Origin: Burkholderia sp. Ac-20365
Lineage (GTDB): Bacteria; Pseudomonadota; Gammaproteobacteria; Burkholderiales; Burkholderiaceae
DNA length: 64,000 nucleotides
Reading direction: 5' to 3'
Assembly (NCBI RefSeq): GCF_017104715.1
Contig: NZ_JAAGPI010000035.1
Span: 26,287-90,286 of the forward strand
Shown here: in pieces, positions 33,361 through 42,604 of the stretch
Position numbering within the stretch: the first letter of the stretch is position 1
How the letters are laid out: every line of letters starts with the position of its first letter
Notes under the pieces: model-generated
Databases searched by the model: none
Seen by the model: the letters and a program-made list of their open reading frames with translations, nothing else
What the model was told of the DNA's origin: nothing
Translations under genes and position numbers: made by a program

Positions 33361-34310
33361 ACGGCATGCCCGCGCTCTTTTCGCGGCGCGGGCGCGCTGA
33401 CGTTGCGCCAGCCGGGGCGACGGGCGTGTCCGACGGGTCTGTCGCAGGCGGCGCCGGTGGTGCGTCTGCGCGCGCGAGGCCATGGCTGCTGCTCGCGCCG
33501 ATTCTCGTGTTTCTCGTCGTGCTCGCCGCCGCCGCGCTCGTCGTGGTGCGGATGAGCTTCGGCGTGTCGGGGAACGAATGGCGCGGGTTCTCGCTGCAGA
33601 ACTATGTCGAACTGGCCGACGGCTATTTCCTGAAATCGCTGTGGCTTACGTTGCGGCTCGCGTTTCAAAGCATGGTGTTTGCGGTGCTGCTCGCGATTCC
33701 CGTTGCGCTTGCCATGGCGCGCACCGAATCGCGCTTCATGCGGCGTCTGCTGCTTGCGGGCGTGCTGCTGCCGTTGCTCGTCAATCTGCTGTTGCAGGGT
33801 TACGGGTGGCTCGTGATCCTCGGACCGGCTGGACTGCTGAATCATGCATTGCTCGGCAGCGGTCTCGCGTCGCGTCCCGTGATGTGGCTCTATCGCGAGC
33901 ATGGCGTGTTGCTCGGGCTGATCCAGACGGCGTTTCCGCTCGCCGTGCTGCCGATGTCCAGCGCCATGCGCGCGATTTCCGTTTCGTATGAAGAGGCCGC
34001 GGCGACGCTCGGCGCGACCCGCTGGCAAACCATGCGCGACATCGTGTTGCCGCTCGCGATGCCCGGCATCGTGTCCGGCGCGCTGCTCGTGTTCGCATAC
34101 AACGCGAGTGCCTTCGCGGTGCCGCTGTTGCTCGGCGGGCGGCGCGTGCCGATGCTCGCCGTGCTGGTGCACGACCAGGTCTCGCCGTTATTGAACTGGC
34201 CGGCGGCGTCGGCATCGGGTGTCGTGCTGATGGTTGCCACGCTCACGCTGATGGCGCTTTCGCAATGGCTGCTGCGGCGCATGCGACGGCTGGAGGATTC
34301 TGCGCGATGA
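33357..34310 (+). CDS. ABC transporter permease (first, PotB type)
   Basis: A 317-residue inner membrane permease. After a 40-residue Gly/Ala-rich N-terminal extension there are six predicted helices (WLLLAPILVFLVVLAAAALVV first) and the EAAATLGATRWQTMRDIVLP coupling motif (EAA loop) that contacts the ATPase. It starts within the stop of the binding-protein gene (ATGA overlap) and ends in the same way at the second permease gene. Confidence 0.88.
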   Translation: MNGMPALFSRRGRADVAPAGATGVSDGSVAGGAGGASARARPWLLLAPILVFLVVLAAAALVVVRMSFGVSGNEWRGFSLQNYVELADGYFLKSLWLTLRLAFQSMVFAVLLAIPVALAMARTESRFMRRLLLAGVLLPLLVNLLLQGYGWLVILGPAGLLNHALLGSGLASRPVMWLYREHGVLLGLIQTAFPLAVLPMSSAMRAISVSYEEAAATLGATRWQTMRDIVLPLAMPGIVSGALLVFAYNASAFAVPLLLGGRRVPMLAVLVHDQVSPLLNWPAASASGVVLMVATLTLMALSQWLLRRMRRLEDSAR

Positions 34311-35161
34311 GTACACCAGGTGCATTGCTGAGAGCGTCCCCAACGATGCCCGGCAGGCTCGGCAAGGTAGCGGGACTATCGGCGGCAGTCGTGCTGTTTC
34401 TCGCCGCGCTGCCCATTCTCACGATGATCGCGATGTCGTTCAGTGCGGCCGATACGCTCGAGTTTCCGCCGCACGCGTACAGCCTGCGGTGGTATCGCGC
34501 GGCGTGGCACACGTTCGTTTCGCCCGATGCAAGCGATGCGCTGTCGATGGGCGCAGCGCTCGGCACGAGCGTGCTGGTCGCCGTCGCCACCATGATCATC
34601 GCCACGCTTGTCTCCGTGCCTGCCGCCTATGCGTTGAGCCGCTACCGTTTTCGCGGCAAGCGGCTGGTCGAGCAACTGGTTGCGCTGCCGCTCGTCTATC
34701 CGCTGGTCATGCTCGGGCTGTCGCTGCTGCTGGTGTTCAACGTGTTGCCCGTCGAACTCGGCGTATTCCGGCTGATCATCGCGCACGTGATTCTCGCGTT
34801 ACCGTTCACCGTGAAGAATTGCGCGGCGTCGGTGGCGTCGATCGGGCCGGAGTTCGAAGAGGCCGCCTACACGATGGGCGCGAGCCCGCGCCGCGCGCTC
34901 GTCGATGTCGTGTTGCCGCTGATGCGGCCGGGCATCCTCGCCGGCATGCTGTTCGCGTTCATCATCTCGTTCAACGAATTCACGGTGACGTTCTTTCTGT
35001 ACAGCATCGACACGATGACGCTGCCTGTGTGGCTCTACAGCCGCACCGTGTCGTCACTCGATCCAACCGTGTTCTCGTTCGCTGTATTCGTCGTCGCGAT
35101 CGACTTTGCGCTGATCTGGCTGCTGGAAAAGCTGGTCGGCGATAAAGGGGTTGCGCTGTGA
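34307..35161 (+). CDS. ABC transporter permease (second, PotC type)
   Basis: A 284-residue inner membrane permease with six helices, starting with AAVVLFLAALPILTMIAMSF, and the EEAAYTMGASPRRALVDVVL EAA loop. ATG 34307 overlaps the stop of the first permease by 4 nt. Together with the first permease it forms the membrane channel of the importer. Confidence 0.88.
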   Translation: MSTPGALLRASPTMPGRLGKVAGLSAAVVLFLAALPILTMIAMSFSAADTLEFPPHAYSLRWYRAAWHTFVSPDASDALSMGAALGTSVLVAVATMIIATLVSVPAAYALSRYRFRGKRLVEQLVALPLVYPLVMLGLSLLLVFNVLPVELGVFRLIIAHVILALPFTVKNCAASVASIGPEFEEAAYTMGASPRRALVDVVLPLMRPGILAGMLFAFIISFNEFTVTFFLYSIDTMTLPVWLYSRTVSSLDPTVFSFAVFVVAIDFALIWLLEKLVGDKGVAL

Positions 35162-35204
35162 TCCCGCGCACATCGCATTGCCGCGAAACAGACTGGAAAC
35201 CGTC

Positions 35205-36293
35205 ATGACACATCTCACGTTGCAGTCCGTCACGAAACGCTTCGGCGCAGCGCATGCCGTCGACAACGTCGACCTCACGATCCCCGAAGGCAAGCTGGTG
35301 TGCTTTCTCGGCCCGTCGGGCTGCGGCAAGACCACGTTGTTGCGGATGATCGCCGGGCTCGACATGCCGACTTCCGGCGCCGTGATGTTCGGCGGACGCG
35401 ATATCACGCAGGTGAGCGCGAATCAGCGCGACTTCGGCATGGTGTTTCAGTCGCTGGCGCTGTTTCCGCATATGACGGTTGCCGAAAATATCGCGTACCC
35501 GCTAAAGCTGCGCAAAGCGGGTAAGAGCGAGCAGGGCAAACGCGTGGCCGAACTGCTCGAACTGATCCAGTTGCCGCATATGTCGGCGCGGCCTGTTACC
35601 CAGCTTTCCGGCGGGCAGCGGCAGCGCGTGGCGATTGCGCGCGCGATCGCGACGTCACCGAAGCTGCTGTTGCTCGACGAGCCGCTGTCGGCGCTCGACG
35701 CCAAGCTGCGCGAGGCGATGCAGATCGAGATCCGGCTGCTGCAGCAACGTCTCGGCATCACGACGATCATGGTCACGCACGACCAGCGCGAAGCGATGAC
35801 CATGGCCGACCTGATCGTCGTGATGGAGAAAGGGCGCATCGCGCAGGTCGGCAAGCCGCTCGATATCTATCGCGATCCCGTCAGCGAGTTCGTGGCCGAC
35901 TTCATCGGCCTGGGCAACATCTTGCCGGTGACGAACGATGCGAGCGGGGCAGTGCGTCTGCCGGGCGGGCAGCAGATCGTCGTCGCGAATCCGGCGCGCA
36001 TGTCGGATGTATCCGGCGATATCAGGCTTCTGATCCGGCCGGAGGACGTGCATCTTCAACTGGGTGCCGATCAGGCCGGTCACGATACGAACTGCGTTCG
36101 CGGGACAGTGCGGTTCATCCGCGACGTCGGCGCCTCGCTCGAGGCGACCATCGATTGCGCAGGCTTCACGCTGACGGCGGCGACCACGCCGCGCGAAGCG
36201 CCGGGTCTCGCGCCCGGCATGCCCGTGCTCGCTGCGCTGCCCGCGCATGCGTGCAAGCTGATCTCGGCGCATGCTGCGCGGGCTTCGACCTGA
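35205..36293 (+). CDS. ABC transporter ATP-binding protein (PotA/UgpC type)
   Basis: A 362-residue ATPase: Walker A GPSGCGKTT (36-44), Q-loop VFQSLALFPHMTV, signature QLSGGQRQRVAIARA, Walker B LLLLDEPLSALD, and switch MVTHDQREAM. The C-terminal ~120 residues form a TOBE regulatory domain (DVHLQLGADQ; IRDVGASLEATIDC), as in polyamine and sugar importer ATPases. It starts 43 nt after the second permease. Last gene of the importer operon. Confidence 0.89.
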   Translation: MTHLTLQSVTKRFGAAHAVDNVDLTIPEGKLVCFLGPSGCGKTTLLRMIAGLDMPTSGAVMFGGRDITQVSANQRDFGMVFQSLALFPHMTVAENIAYPLKLRKAGKSEQGKRVAELLELIQLPHMSARPVTQLSGGQRQRVAIARAIATSPKLLLLDEPLSALDAKLREAMQIEIRLLQQRLGITTIMVTHDQREAMTMADLIVVMEKGRIAQVGKPLDIYRDPVSEFVADFIGLGNILPVTNDASGAVRLPGGQQIVVANPARMSDVSGDIRLLIRPEDVHLQLGADQAGHDTNCVRGTVRFIRDVGASLEATIDCAGFTLTAATTPREAPGLAPGMPVLAALPAHACKLISAHAARAST

Positions 36294-36598
36294 GGCGCGC
36301 TGGCGAAACGTCTCTAACGCCCCCATCCCGCCGATCTGAACCGCGTCCCGCGCCTGCGTCGCCTGTGAGCAACGCGGCCGCTGGCGGCGCGACGGCGCTT
36401 CCACGCAAAATGCGCGGTCCGATGCTTGCTCCGTAGTGTCGGATCAGGTCGCGTGTTCCTTCGAATTTCTCCTCCGGAATGCCCTCAAACGCACTGCCAG
36501 ACGCTCACTGGCACGCTTCTTCCATCGCGAACGGCCCGATCGTAGTAACGTATCGAAAATTTTGTCTTTCGCCTGGCCAGTTGATTCCTGAGGCGCAT
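36294..36598. other. Intergenic region before the KfrA-like gene
   Basis: About 305 bases without a supported gene. No terminator for the transporter operon is obvious. A short AT-richer tract around 36540-36575 and GAGG 6 nt before the next start are the only features; a promoter for the next gene probably lies here. Confidence 0.5.
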
Positions 36599-39500
36599 AT
36601 GTCCACAGACGCAGACACCACCATGATTGATGAGCAGGTCGCAGCCATTGCGGACCGGATGACCGAAGAAGGCCGTTTGATATCCCCCGTTACCGTCTGG
36701 CAGGAGGTGCGCAGCGGCTCGATCGTAGACGTTGCTGCCGCCCTGCAACGCTGGCGCGACGCGCGTCAGCCACAGACGCTGCCGGAGCCGGCTCAGAAAT
36801 CCCTGCCGGGCGAACTGGCCGAGACCCTGATGGAAGCCGCGCGCCGGATCTGGGCAGCCTCGCAGGACGACGCCGGGCGCCAGCTCAGCGAAGGGCTGGT
36901 GGCGGCGAGCAGCCAGCTCGATGCGGCCCGCCGGGAGCGCGACGAGGCGCTTGCCGCGTACCAGCAGACGGGCGTGGAAGCCGAAACGGGGCGCGAACGG
37001 GTGGAAGGGCTGCGGCGCGACCTGAATGCGTTGCAGGAATCGGCCGCCCAGGCTCTGGCAGAACTGGGCGCTGCGACGGCCCGCGCCGAAGTCGCCGAAG
37101 CGAACGCCGAGCATCTGACCCAACGCGCATCGACGAGCGAAGCCGAGCTCGCCGCGGCGCAAACCTCGCTAGCGGATCAGCACCGCGCCAACGAATGGCT
37201 CGCGTCGACGGTTTCCGCCAAGAACGAGGAAATCGCGCGGGTTGGCCGCGAGCGCGACGACGCGCGTCGGCAGATCGCGACACTGGACGAGGCTTGCCAG
37301 GCGAAGTCGGCGGAAGCGGAGCGCCTGTCTCAGGAAGCGGGCGCGGCGGTGGCGCGCGCCGACGCCGCCTCGGCGCTGGCGAACGAAAGTACTACGCGTC
37401 TCGAATCGGTGGAAGGCGAACTGCGCGAGACGCGCAACGCGCTCGCCTCGGAGCGCGATGCGGCGCTCGAGTATGCCGCCGAAGTCTCGTCGCAGCGCGG
37501 CCAACTGGAGCGCGTCAACCATGATCTGGATGAAGCCCGCGCGCAGATCGCCGCGCTGACCGAGGCGCAAACGGTCGTGGCCGCCGAGCTTGAGCAGGCG
37601 AAGCTGGCGTCGTCGGCGGCCAGCGAGCGTGCCGATGCAGCCGAGCAGCGCGCAACGCAACTGGATCAAAGCCTGACGGTGGAGCGTGAGGCGACCGCCG
37701 CGCAACGCGACGAACTGCAGCGCGTCACACGTGAACTGGATGAAACGCGTACACGCGCCGATGCGCTGACGGAGGCGCAGGCAGCGGCGAGCGCGGAACT
37801 GACGCGGGTGTCGCAGGAGGCATCGGCTGCAAAGCAAAGGGCGGAGACCGCCGAGCAGCGCGCAGCGCAACTGGACCAGAACCTGACTGTCGAGCGCGAG
37901 GCGACCGCGGCGCAAAGCGACGAATTGCACCGCATCCGGGCCGATCTGGCCGAGGCACAGTCGAAGATCGCTGCGCAGACCGACGCACAGGCGATCGCAG
38001 CGGCCGAACTGGCGCGGATCACGGAAGAGGCATCGGCTGCGAAACAAAGGGCGGATGCCGCGGAGCAGCGTGCAGCGCAACTGGACCAGAGTCTCGCGAC
38101 GGAACGCGAAGCGACGGCGGCGCAAAGCGACGAACGGCAACGCGTCGTGCGTGAACTGGACGAAGCCCGCGCAAGAATCGACGCTTTGACCCAGGACGCA
38201 TCGACGGCGAAGGAAAACGCCGAAGCAACCGGGCGACGCGCAGCCGAACTCGAGCAAAGCCTCGCAGCGGAGCGGGAAACATCGGCGACGCGAACCGGCG
38301 AACTGCAGCGCGTCGCGCAAGAACTCGAACAGGCGCGGACGCAGATCCACGCACTGACCGAGTCGCAAGCAGCGGCAAGCGCCGAACTGGCGAGCGCCAG
38401 GCAGGAAACCGCCGCCACGAAGGAACGGGCGGAAGCAGCCGAGCAGCGCTCGGCGCAGCTCGAGCAAAGCCTTGCTGCCGAGCGCGACACGGCCGCGGCG
38501 CGCAGCAATGAGGCAGCCGTTCAATCGGAAGCGTTGCAGCGCGTTACGCGCGAACTGGAAGAAGCCCGCCAGCACGGCAATGCGCTAAAGGATGCACAGG
38601 CTGCGAGCGCCGCGGAACTGGAACGGGTGACGCAGGAAGTATCCGCGGCGAATAGCCGTGCCGAGACGGCCAATCAGCAAGTCGCCGCGCTGGAGCAGCA
38701 GCTCGCGACGGAACGCGAGACAGCGACGGCACAACATGCCGAAGCATCGGCGCAGTCGAACGAACTGCAACGCGTCTCAGGCGAACTCGACGAAGCGCGC
38801 AAGCAGATCGAGACGCAAAAGGAAGCGCACGCGACGGCCAGCGCGGAGCTCGCGCAGGTGACGCAAGACGCATCCGCCGCGAAGCAACGCGCCGAAACCG
38901 CCGAACAGCACGTCGCGCAACTCGAACAGACGCTTGCCGCGGAACGCGAGGAAGCCCGCAAACAGACCAGCGCCCTGACGGACGCTCAGGCGCAGGCAAG
39001 CGCCGAAATGGCGCGGCTCACGCGCGACGCGTCCACCGCAAGCGAACGGGCGGATGCAGCCGAAGCCAAGGCCGCCGAACTGGAGCAAAGCCTCGCCGCA
39101 GAACGCGAAGCGGCGGCCGCGCGCAACAGCGAGGCGTCATTGCAGGCCAACGAGTTGCAACGCGTCACGCGCGAACTCGACGAAGCCCGCAAGCAGATCG
39201 ACACGCTGACCGAGGCGAAGACGTCAGCGAGTGCTGAACTGACGCGCCTCGAACAGGAAGCCGCGGCCGCGAACACGCGAGCGGACGCAGCGGAGCAGAA
39301 GGCGGCGCAAGTGGAGCAGAGCCTTTCATCCGAGCGAGAGGCAGCCGCGGCGCGCAGCGATACGGCGTCGACGCAGCTCAACGAGTTGCAGCGCGTCACA
39401 CGCGAACTCGAAGAAGCTCGCGCGCAGATCGGCACGATGAGCGAATCGCAAACGGCCGCCAGTGCGGAACTCGCGCGCGTCACGCAAGACGCGTTTGCCG

Positions 39501-39991
39501 CCAAGGAACGCGCCGATGCAGCCGAGCAGCGCGCAGCGGAATTGACGCAAGCGCTTGCCGAACGCCCGCGCGAAACTCACGACAAAACGCACGACAAAAC
39601 GTCCGCAGGCGGCGAGCAATCGGCACCCGCCGATATCCCGGAAGAACTTGCATCCCTGCAACGCCAGCTTGCGGCTCAGGCCAAGGCGCACACGAAGGCC
39701 TACAACGAGCTGCGCGCGAACGCGGAGCAGTGGGTGACGTACGCGAAGGACATCAAGCTGCGGCTCGATCAGGCGAACGAAAAAATCCTCTTCATCGATG
39801 CCCGCAGCACGGGCGAAGTCGCGCTGTTGCGCCGGCTTTCGTTCGAACTGGAACGTCTGAAGCCCGATCACGAACTGGTGTTCAGGGAAGCGCAGAAGAA
39901 GCTGATCGGCGCGACCATGACCCAGCAACTCGCGCAAAAGGGTTACCAGTACGATCCGGGCACGGCGGTGATGTCGAAGATGGAGGGCTGA
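36599..39991 (+). CDS. Giant KfrA-like DNA-binding coiled-coil protein
   Basis: A 1130-residue protein. Residues ~10-120 resemble the KfrA N-terminal DNA-binding domain (VAAIADRMTEEGRLISPVTV, VWQEVRSGSIVDVAAALQRW). Residues ~150-990 are one very long coiled coil with about ten degenerate repeats of 70 or 77 residues starting at residue 303, consensus LQRVTRELDEARxQI...AAERE. The end (~1000-1130; YNELRANAEQWVTYAKDIKL, GEVALLRRLSFELERLKPDH) is a separate conserved-looking part. Plasmid KfrA proteins are ~300-350 residues, bind DNA and support partitioning; this one is about three times longer. Start 36599 has GAGG upstream. Role inferred: DNA-tethering or nucleoid/replicon structure. Confidence 0.78.
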   Translation: MSTDADTTMIDEQVAAIADRMTEEGRLISPVTVWQEVRSGSIVDVAAALQRWRDARQPQTLPEPAQKSLPGELAETLMEAARRIWAASQDDAGRQLSEGLVAASSQLDAARRERDEALAAYQQTGVEAETGRERVEGLRRDLNALQESAAQALAELGAATARAEVAEANAEHLTQRASTSEAELAAAQTSLADQHRANEWLASTVSAKNEEIARVGRERDDARRQIATLDEACQAKSAEAERLSQEAGAAVARADAASALANESTTRLESVEGELRETRNALASERDAALEYAAEVSSQRGQLERVNHDLDEARAQIAALTEAQTVVAAELEQAKLASSAASERADAAEQRATQLDQSLTVEREATAAQRDELQRVTRELDETRTRADALTEAQAAASAELTRVSQEASAAKQRAETAEQRAAQLDQNLTVEREATAAQSDELHRIRADLAEAQSKIAAQTDAQAIAAAELARITEEASAAKQRADAAEQRAAQLDQSLATEREATAAQSDERQRVVRELDEARARIDALTQDASTAKENAEATGRRAAELEQSLAAERETSATRTGELQRVAQELEQARTQIHALTESQAAASAELASARQETAATKERAEAAEQRSAQLEQSLAAERDTAAARSNEAAVQSEALQRVTRELEEARQHGNALKDAQAASAAELERVTQEVSAANSRAETANQQVAALEQQLATERETATAQHAEASAQSNELQRVSGELDEARKQIETQKEAHATASAELAQVTQDASAAKQRAETAEQHVAQLEQTLAAEREEARKQTSALTDAQAQASAEMARLTRDASTASERADAAEAKAAELEQSLAAEREAAAARNSEASLQANELQRVTRELDEARKQIDTLTEAKTSASAELTRLEQEAAAANTRADAAEQKAAQVEQSLSSEREAAAARSDTASTQLNELQRVTRELEEARAQIGTMSESQTAASAELARVTQDAFAAKERADAAEQRAAELTQALAERPRETHDKTHDKTSAGGEQSAPADIPEELASLQRQLAAQAKAHTKAYNELRANAEQWVTYAKDIKLRLDQANEKILFIDARSTGEVALLRRLSFELERLKPDHELVFREAQKKLIGATMTQQLAQKGYQYDPGTAVMSKMEG
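37505..39565 (+). repeat. Ten in-frame coiled-coil repeats of 210/231 bp within the KfrA-like gene
   Basis: Units start at residues 303, 373, 443, 513, 569, 646, 723, ~784, 853 and 930. Most are 70 or 77 residues long, unit 4 is 56 residues, so length changes are whole heptads; only the junction between units 7 and 8 is out of heptad step. A looser 91-residue unit (13 heptads) precedes them. Copies are diverged at DNA level. Confidence 0.8.
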
Positions 39992-40016
39992 AGCGCGCAA
40001 CACGCATCGCGCGCAT

Positions 40017-41321
40017 TCAGCCCGTGACCAGGCGCTCCAGGACATCGGCGCCGCCCATCTGGCCGCCCTTGAACATGACCTCGGTGCCGTCGAGCCACGG
40101 CTCGTCGGCGTGCAGGCGGCAGACGGTGACGCCCGTCGTCAGCGGCGCGCGATAGGACAGTCCCCATGCGTCGAGCGCCTGCACCGCGTGGCTCGATGTG
40201 TCGCCGCCCGCAATGCCGATACGCCGTGGCCTCGCGGCACGCACCACGTCGCGCAGCAACGCTGCGCACGCATGCGCGGTCCGCTCACGGCTGGCATCGC
40301 CCTGTTTTTCATGTGTCGATGCCTGCGGGCGGCGCGTGAATGCCAGCACATTGCGCCCTTCGCGCAGCATATCGACGATGGGCGCAGCCCTGAATTGAAG
40401 CGTGTCGCCATCGGATGCGAGCGGATCGAGTTCGACCTTCCAGTAAGAGCGCGTGGCTTCGATCTGCGCAGCTGTGACGGGCGACAGGCTGCCCGCGAGC
40501 ACGAACACCGGCCCCTGCGCGCGGCCGAGCGGCGGCGATGTGTGACTCTCATGTAATGTCGGCACAGGATTCGCCGCACACCATGCCTGCGCAACGCTGC
40601 TTGCGCCGACGGCGAGCAATGGCGCGCGACGCGAGCGCGATTCGATCAGGCGTCCGAGCGTGTGCAGATCGTCGTCGCGCAGCACGTCGAACAGAATCGC
40701 GGACGCGCCGAGTGCGAGCTTCGCGTCGACCTTTGCTTCGAGTTCATCGATCGGTGACGCGTAGGCACGCCAATCGATCAGATCGACGTCCCGCAGGCCC
40801 TGCCGTTCGAGATGCAGCCGCAAATCGGCTTCGTGCATCGGCGTGACGGGATGACGGCTCATCGTCGGATGACGGTCGATGCGGTGAACAGCGCGCGTGT
40901 CGTCGCCGGAAGCCGCGAACAGTTGGCCGAACACGCAGTAGCGCTGCAAGCCCGGCTGGCCGCCGACAATCGGCACGAACGGATTGCCCGCATGGCCGCG
41001 CAGCGTGGCGATGGCCGTAGCGATGTTGCCGGTCTCCGGCGCGCTGTCGAACGTCGAGCACACCTTGTAGTGCATCACCCGCACGCCGAGCGCGGCAAAA
41101 CATGCGCCGACACGCGCGAGTTCTTCGCGCATCGCGGCGGGCGGCATCGCGCGCGCGGCGCCCGCGATGCCGATCGCGTCGAGCGGACCGGCGCCGTCGA
41201 GTCGCGCCTGGGTGGGCGGCGCGAGGAACAGCCGTGTTCTGTGGCCGGCGCGTGCGAGATGCGCGAGCGTGTCGGTTGCGCCCGTGAAGTCGTCGCCGTA
41301 GAAGCCATACGACGCGCTCAT
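40017..41321 (-). CDS. Four-carbon acid sugar kinase family protein (DUF1537)
   Basis: A 434-residue DUF1537 kinase. The N-terminal domain begins YGFYGDDFTGATDTLAHLAR (substrate-binding DDxTGA motif), and the C-terminal domain has FVLAGSLSPVTAAQIEATR and RRIGIAGGDTSSHAVQALDA (GGDTS, ATP-binding). Known members phosphorylate D-threonate, L-threonate, D-erythronate or 3-oxo-isoapionate. It overlaps the RuBisCO-like gene by 4 nt, which points to phosphorylation of the substrate of that enzyme, as in apionate pathways (OiaK-like). The exact substrate remains open. Confidence 0.88.
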   Translation of the reverse strand: MSASYGFYGDDFTGATDTLAHLARAGHRTRLFLAPPTQARLDGAGPLDAIGIAGAARAMPPAAMREELARVGACFAALGVRVMHYKVCSTFDSAPETGNIATAIATLRGHAGNPFVPIVGGQPGLQRYCVFGQLFAASGDDTRAVHRIDRHPTMSRHPVTPMHEADLRLHLERQGLRDVDLIDWRAYASPIDELEAKVDAKLALGASAILFDVLRDDDLHTLGRLIESRSRRAPLLAVGASSVAQAWCAANPVPTLHESHTSPPLGRAQGPVFVLAGSLSPVTAAQIEATRSYWKVELDPLASDGDTLQFRAAPIVDMLREGRNVLAFTRRPQASTHEKQGDASRERTAHACAALLRDVVRAARPRRIGIAGGDTSSHAVQALDAWGLSYRAPLTTGVTVCRLHADEPWLDGTEVMFKGGQMGGADVLERLVTG

Positions 41322-42604
41322 GTCCGCGCACCGAAGAACGCGAGCGCGGCGCGCAGCTCGGGCGCGCGTGCGGCAGCGTCATGCAACGGCGTGCCTGTTT
41401 GCACGGCATCCCACGCCTGGCGCACGCTGCGCACGCCCGCTGCCGGTCCGTCCGGATGCGCGAGCACGCCGCCGCCCGACATGAACAGCAGATCGGTCGT
41501 GCCGATTGCATCGAAGGTAGCCGGGACCGTGCCCGCCCATTGGCCCGATGAGAAAGCAGGCAGAACGCAATCGTCGAGTCCTTCGGCGAGCGGCGTCGCG
41601 CAATCGCGGGCGGATTCGCTCACTTCGGCATCGCTTTGCGCGAACTTGCCCGCCAGCCCGTGCACGTGCATGTGATCGACGCCAGCCAGCCGCCATAGCG
41701 TCTGATAAGCCTGAAAGCCAATACCCAGCGCTGCGTCGCGCGACATCATTCCGAAGCCGTTGCGATGCGCGTGCAGCACGAGCGGCGTCGAGCGGCGCAG
41801 CGCCTGGATCGCGGAGAAGCCGCACCAGTTGATGCTCGCCATCACGCAGTCGCCTTGCTCGCGCTCGACGAGTTCCGCGTGACGGCGCATCGCGTCGATG
41901 TCGTCGGTGATATTGAACGCGACCATCACGCGCTTGCCCGTGCGCTCGCGAAACGCGCGCACTTCGCGCATCACGGCGGGCACGCGTTCGCTGAGCGGCG
42001 CATGCAGCGGATTCGCGCAGATCTCGTCGTCCTTGATGAAATCGATGCCTGCCTCGCACAGCGTTCTGACGAGCCGCGCGGTTTCCTGCGCGGACAAACC
42101 CACGTTCGGCTTGATGATCGTGCCGACCATCGGCCCCGTTTGCACGCCTGTCAGACGTCGCGTGCCAGCCACGCCATGCGCGGGCAGATCGAACTGTTCG
42201 CGATACGCGCGCGGCAAGCGCATCGACAGCAGACGCATGCCCGTGACTTCGCCGAGATCGTACAGATTGCCCGCGACGGTCGCGGCGAGCGTCGGCAGAT
42301 TCGCACCGATGTTCGCCACCGGAAACGACAGCGTGACGCGTGCCCGTCTGAAGGGTCCGTCGATGCGTTGACGCATCAGCCATGCACTCGGCAGCGAAGC
42401 ATGCGGCGTGCTCTCCAGTTCTTCGATACGCAGCACACTCGCGCGACTGCGCGCGCGCAATTCGTCGCTTTCGTTGGCGACGCGCACGAAGGTGCCGCTC
42501 GATTGCTCGCCGGCCATCGTGTCCGCGACGCGCGCGAGGTCGAGTGGCGTTTCGATCAGGTAATCGGCTTCGACGCTATCGTTATGTAGCAATTGCGTGG
42601 TCAT
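41318..42604 (-). CDS. RuBisCO-like protein (RLP)
   Basis: A 428-residue RuBisCO large-chain family protein. Counterparts of RuBisCO active-site residues are visible: Lys165 in GTIIKPNVGLS (Lys175), Lys191-Asp-Asp-Glu194 in DFIKDDEICANP (Lys201/Asp203/Glu204), His280-Arg281 in LHAHRNG, Lys320 in HVHGLAGKF (loop 6), and the SGGG phosphate loop near 376. The small-subunit gene is absent. RLPs with a DUF1537 kinase decarboxylate or transcarboxylate 3-oxo-isoapionate 4-phosphate; MtnW-type enolase or xylulose-type functions are less likely in this context. Overlaps kinase and VOC genes by 4 nt each. Confidence 0.88.
   Translation of the reverse strand: MTTQLLHNDSVEADYLIETPLDLARVADTMAGEQSSGTFVRVANESDELRARSRASVLRIEELESTPHASLPSAWLMRQRIDGPFRRARVTLSFPVANIGANLPTLAATVAGNLYDLGEVTGMRLLSMRLPRAYREQFDLPAHGVAGTRRLTGVQTGPMVGTIIKPNVGLSAQETARLVRTLCEAGIDFIKDDEICANPLHAPLSERVPAVMREVRAFRERTGKRVMVAFNITDDIDAMRRHAELVEREQGDCVMASINWCGFSAIQALRRSTPLVLHAHRNGFGMMSRDAALGIGFQAYQTLWRLAGVDHMHVHGLAGKFAQSDAEVSESARDCATPLAEGLDDCVLPAFSSGQWAGTVPATFDAIGTTDLLFMSGGGVLAHPDGPAAGVRSVRQAWDAVQTGTPLHDAAARAPELRAALAFFGART

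Noticed and set aside
37169..38575. Minus-strand frame of 468 codons inside the KfrA-like gene
   Set aside because: Its repeats mirror the coiled-coil repeats of the true gene, and no start signal or domain is visible.
37505..39565. Periodic repeats that might suggest a CRISPR array or satellite
   Set aside because: The period is 210-231 bp, copies are diverged and in frame, and the encoded protein is a regular coiled coil.
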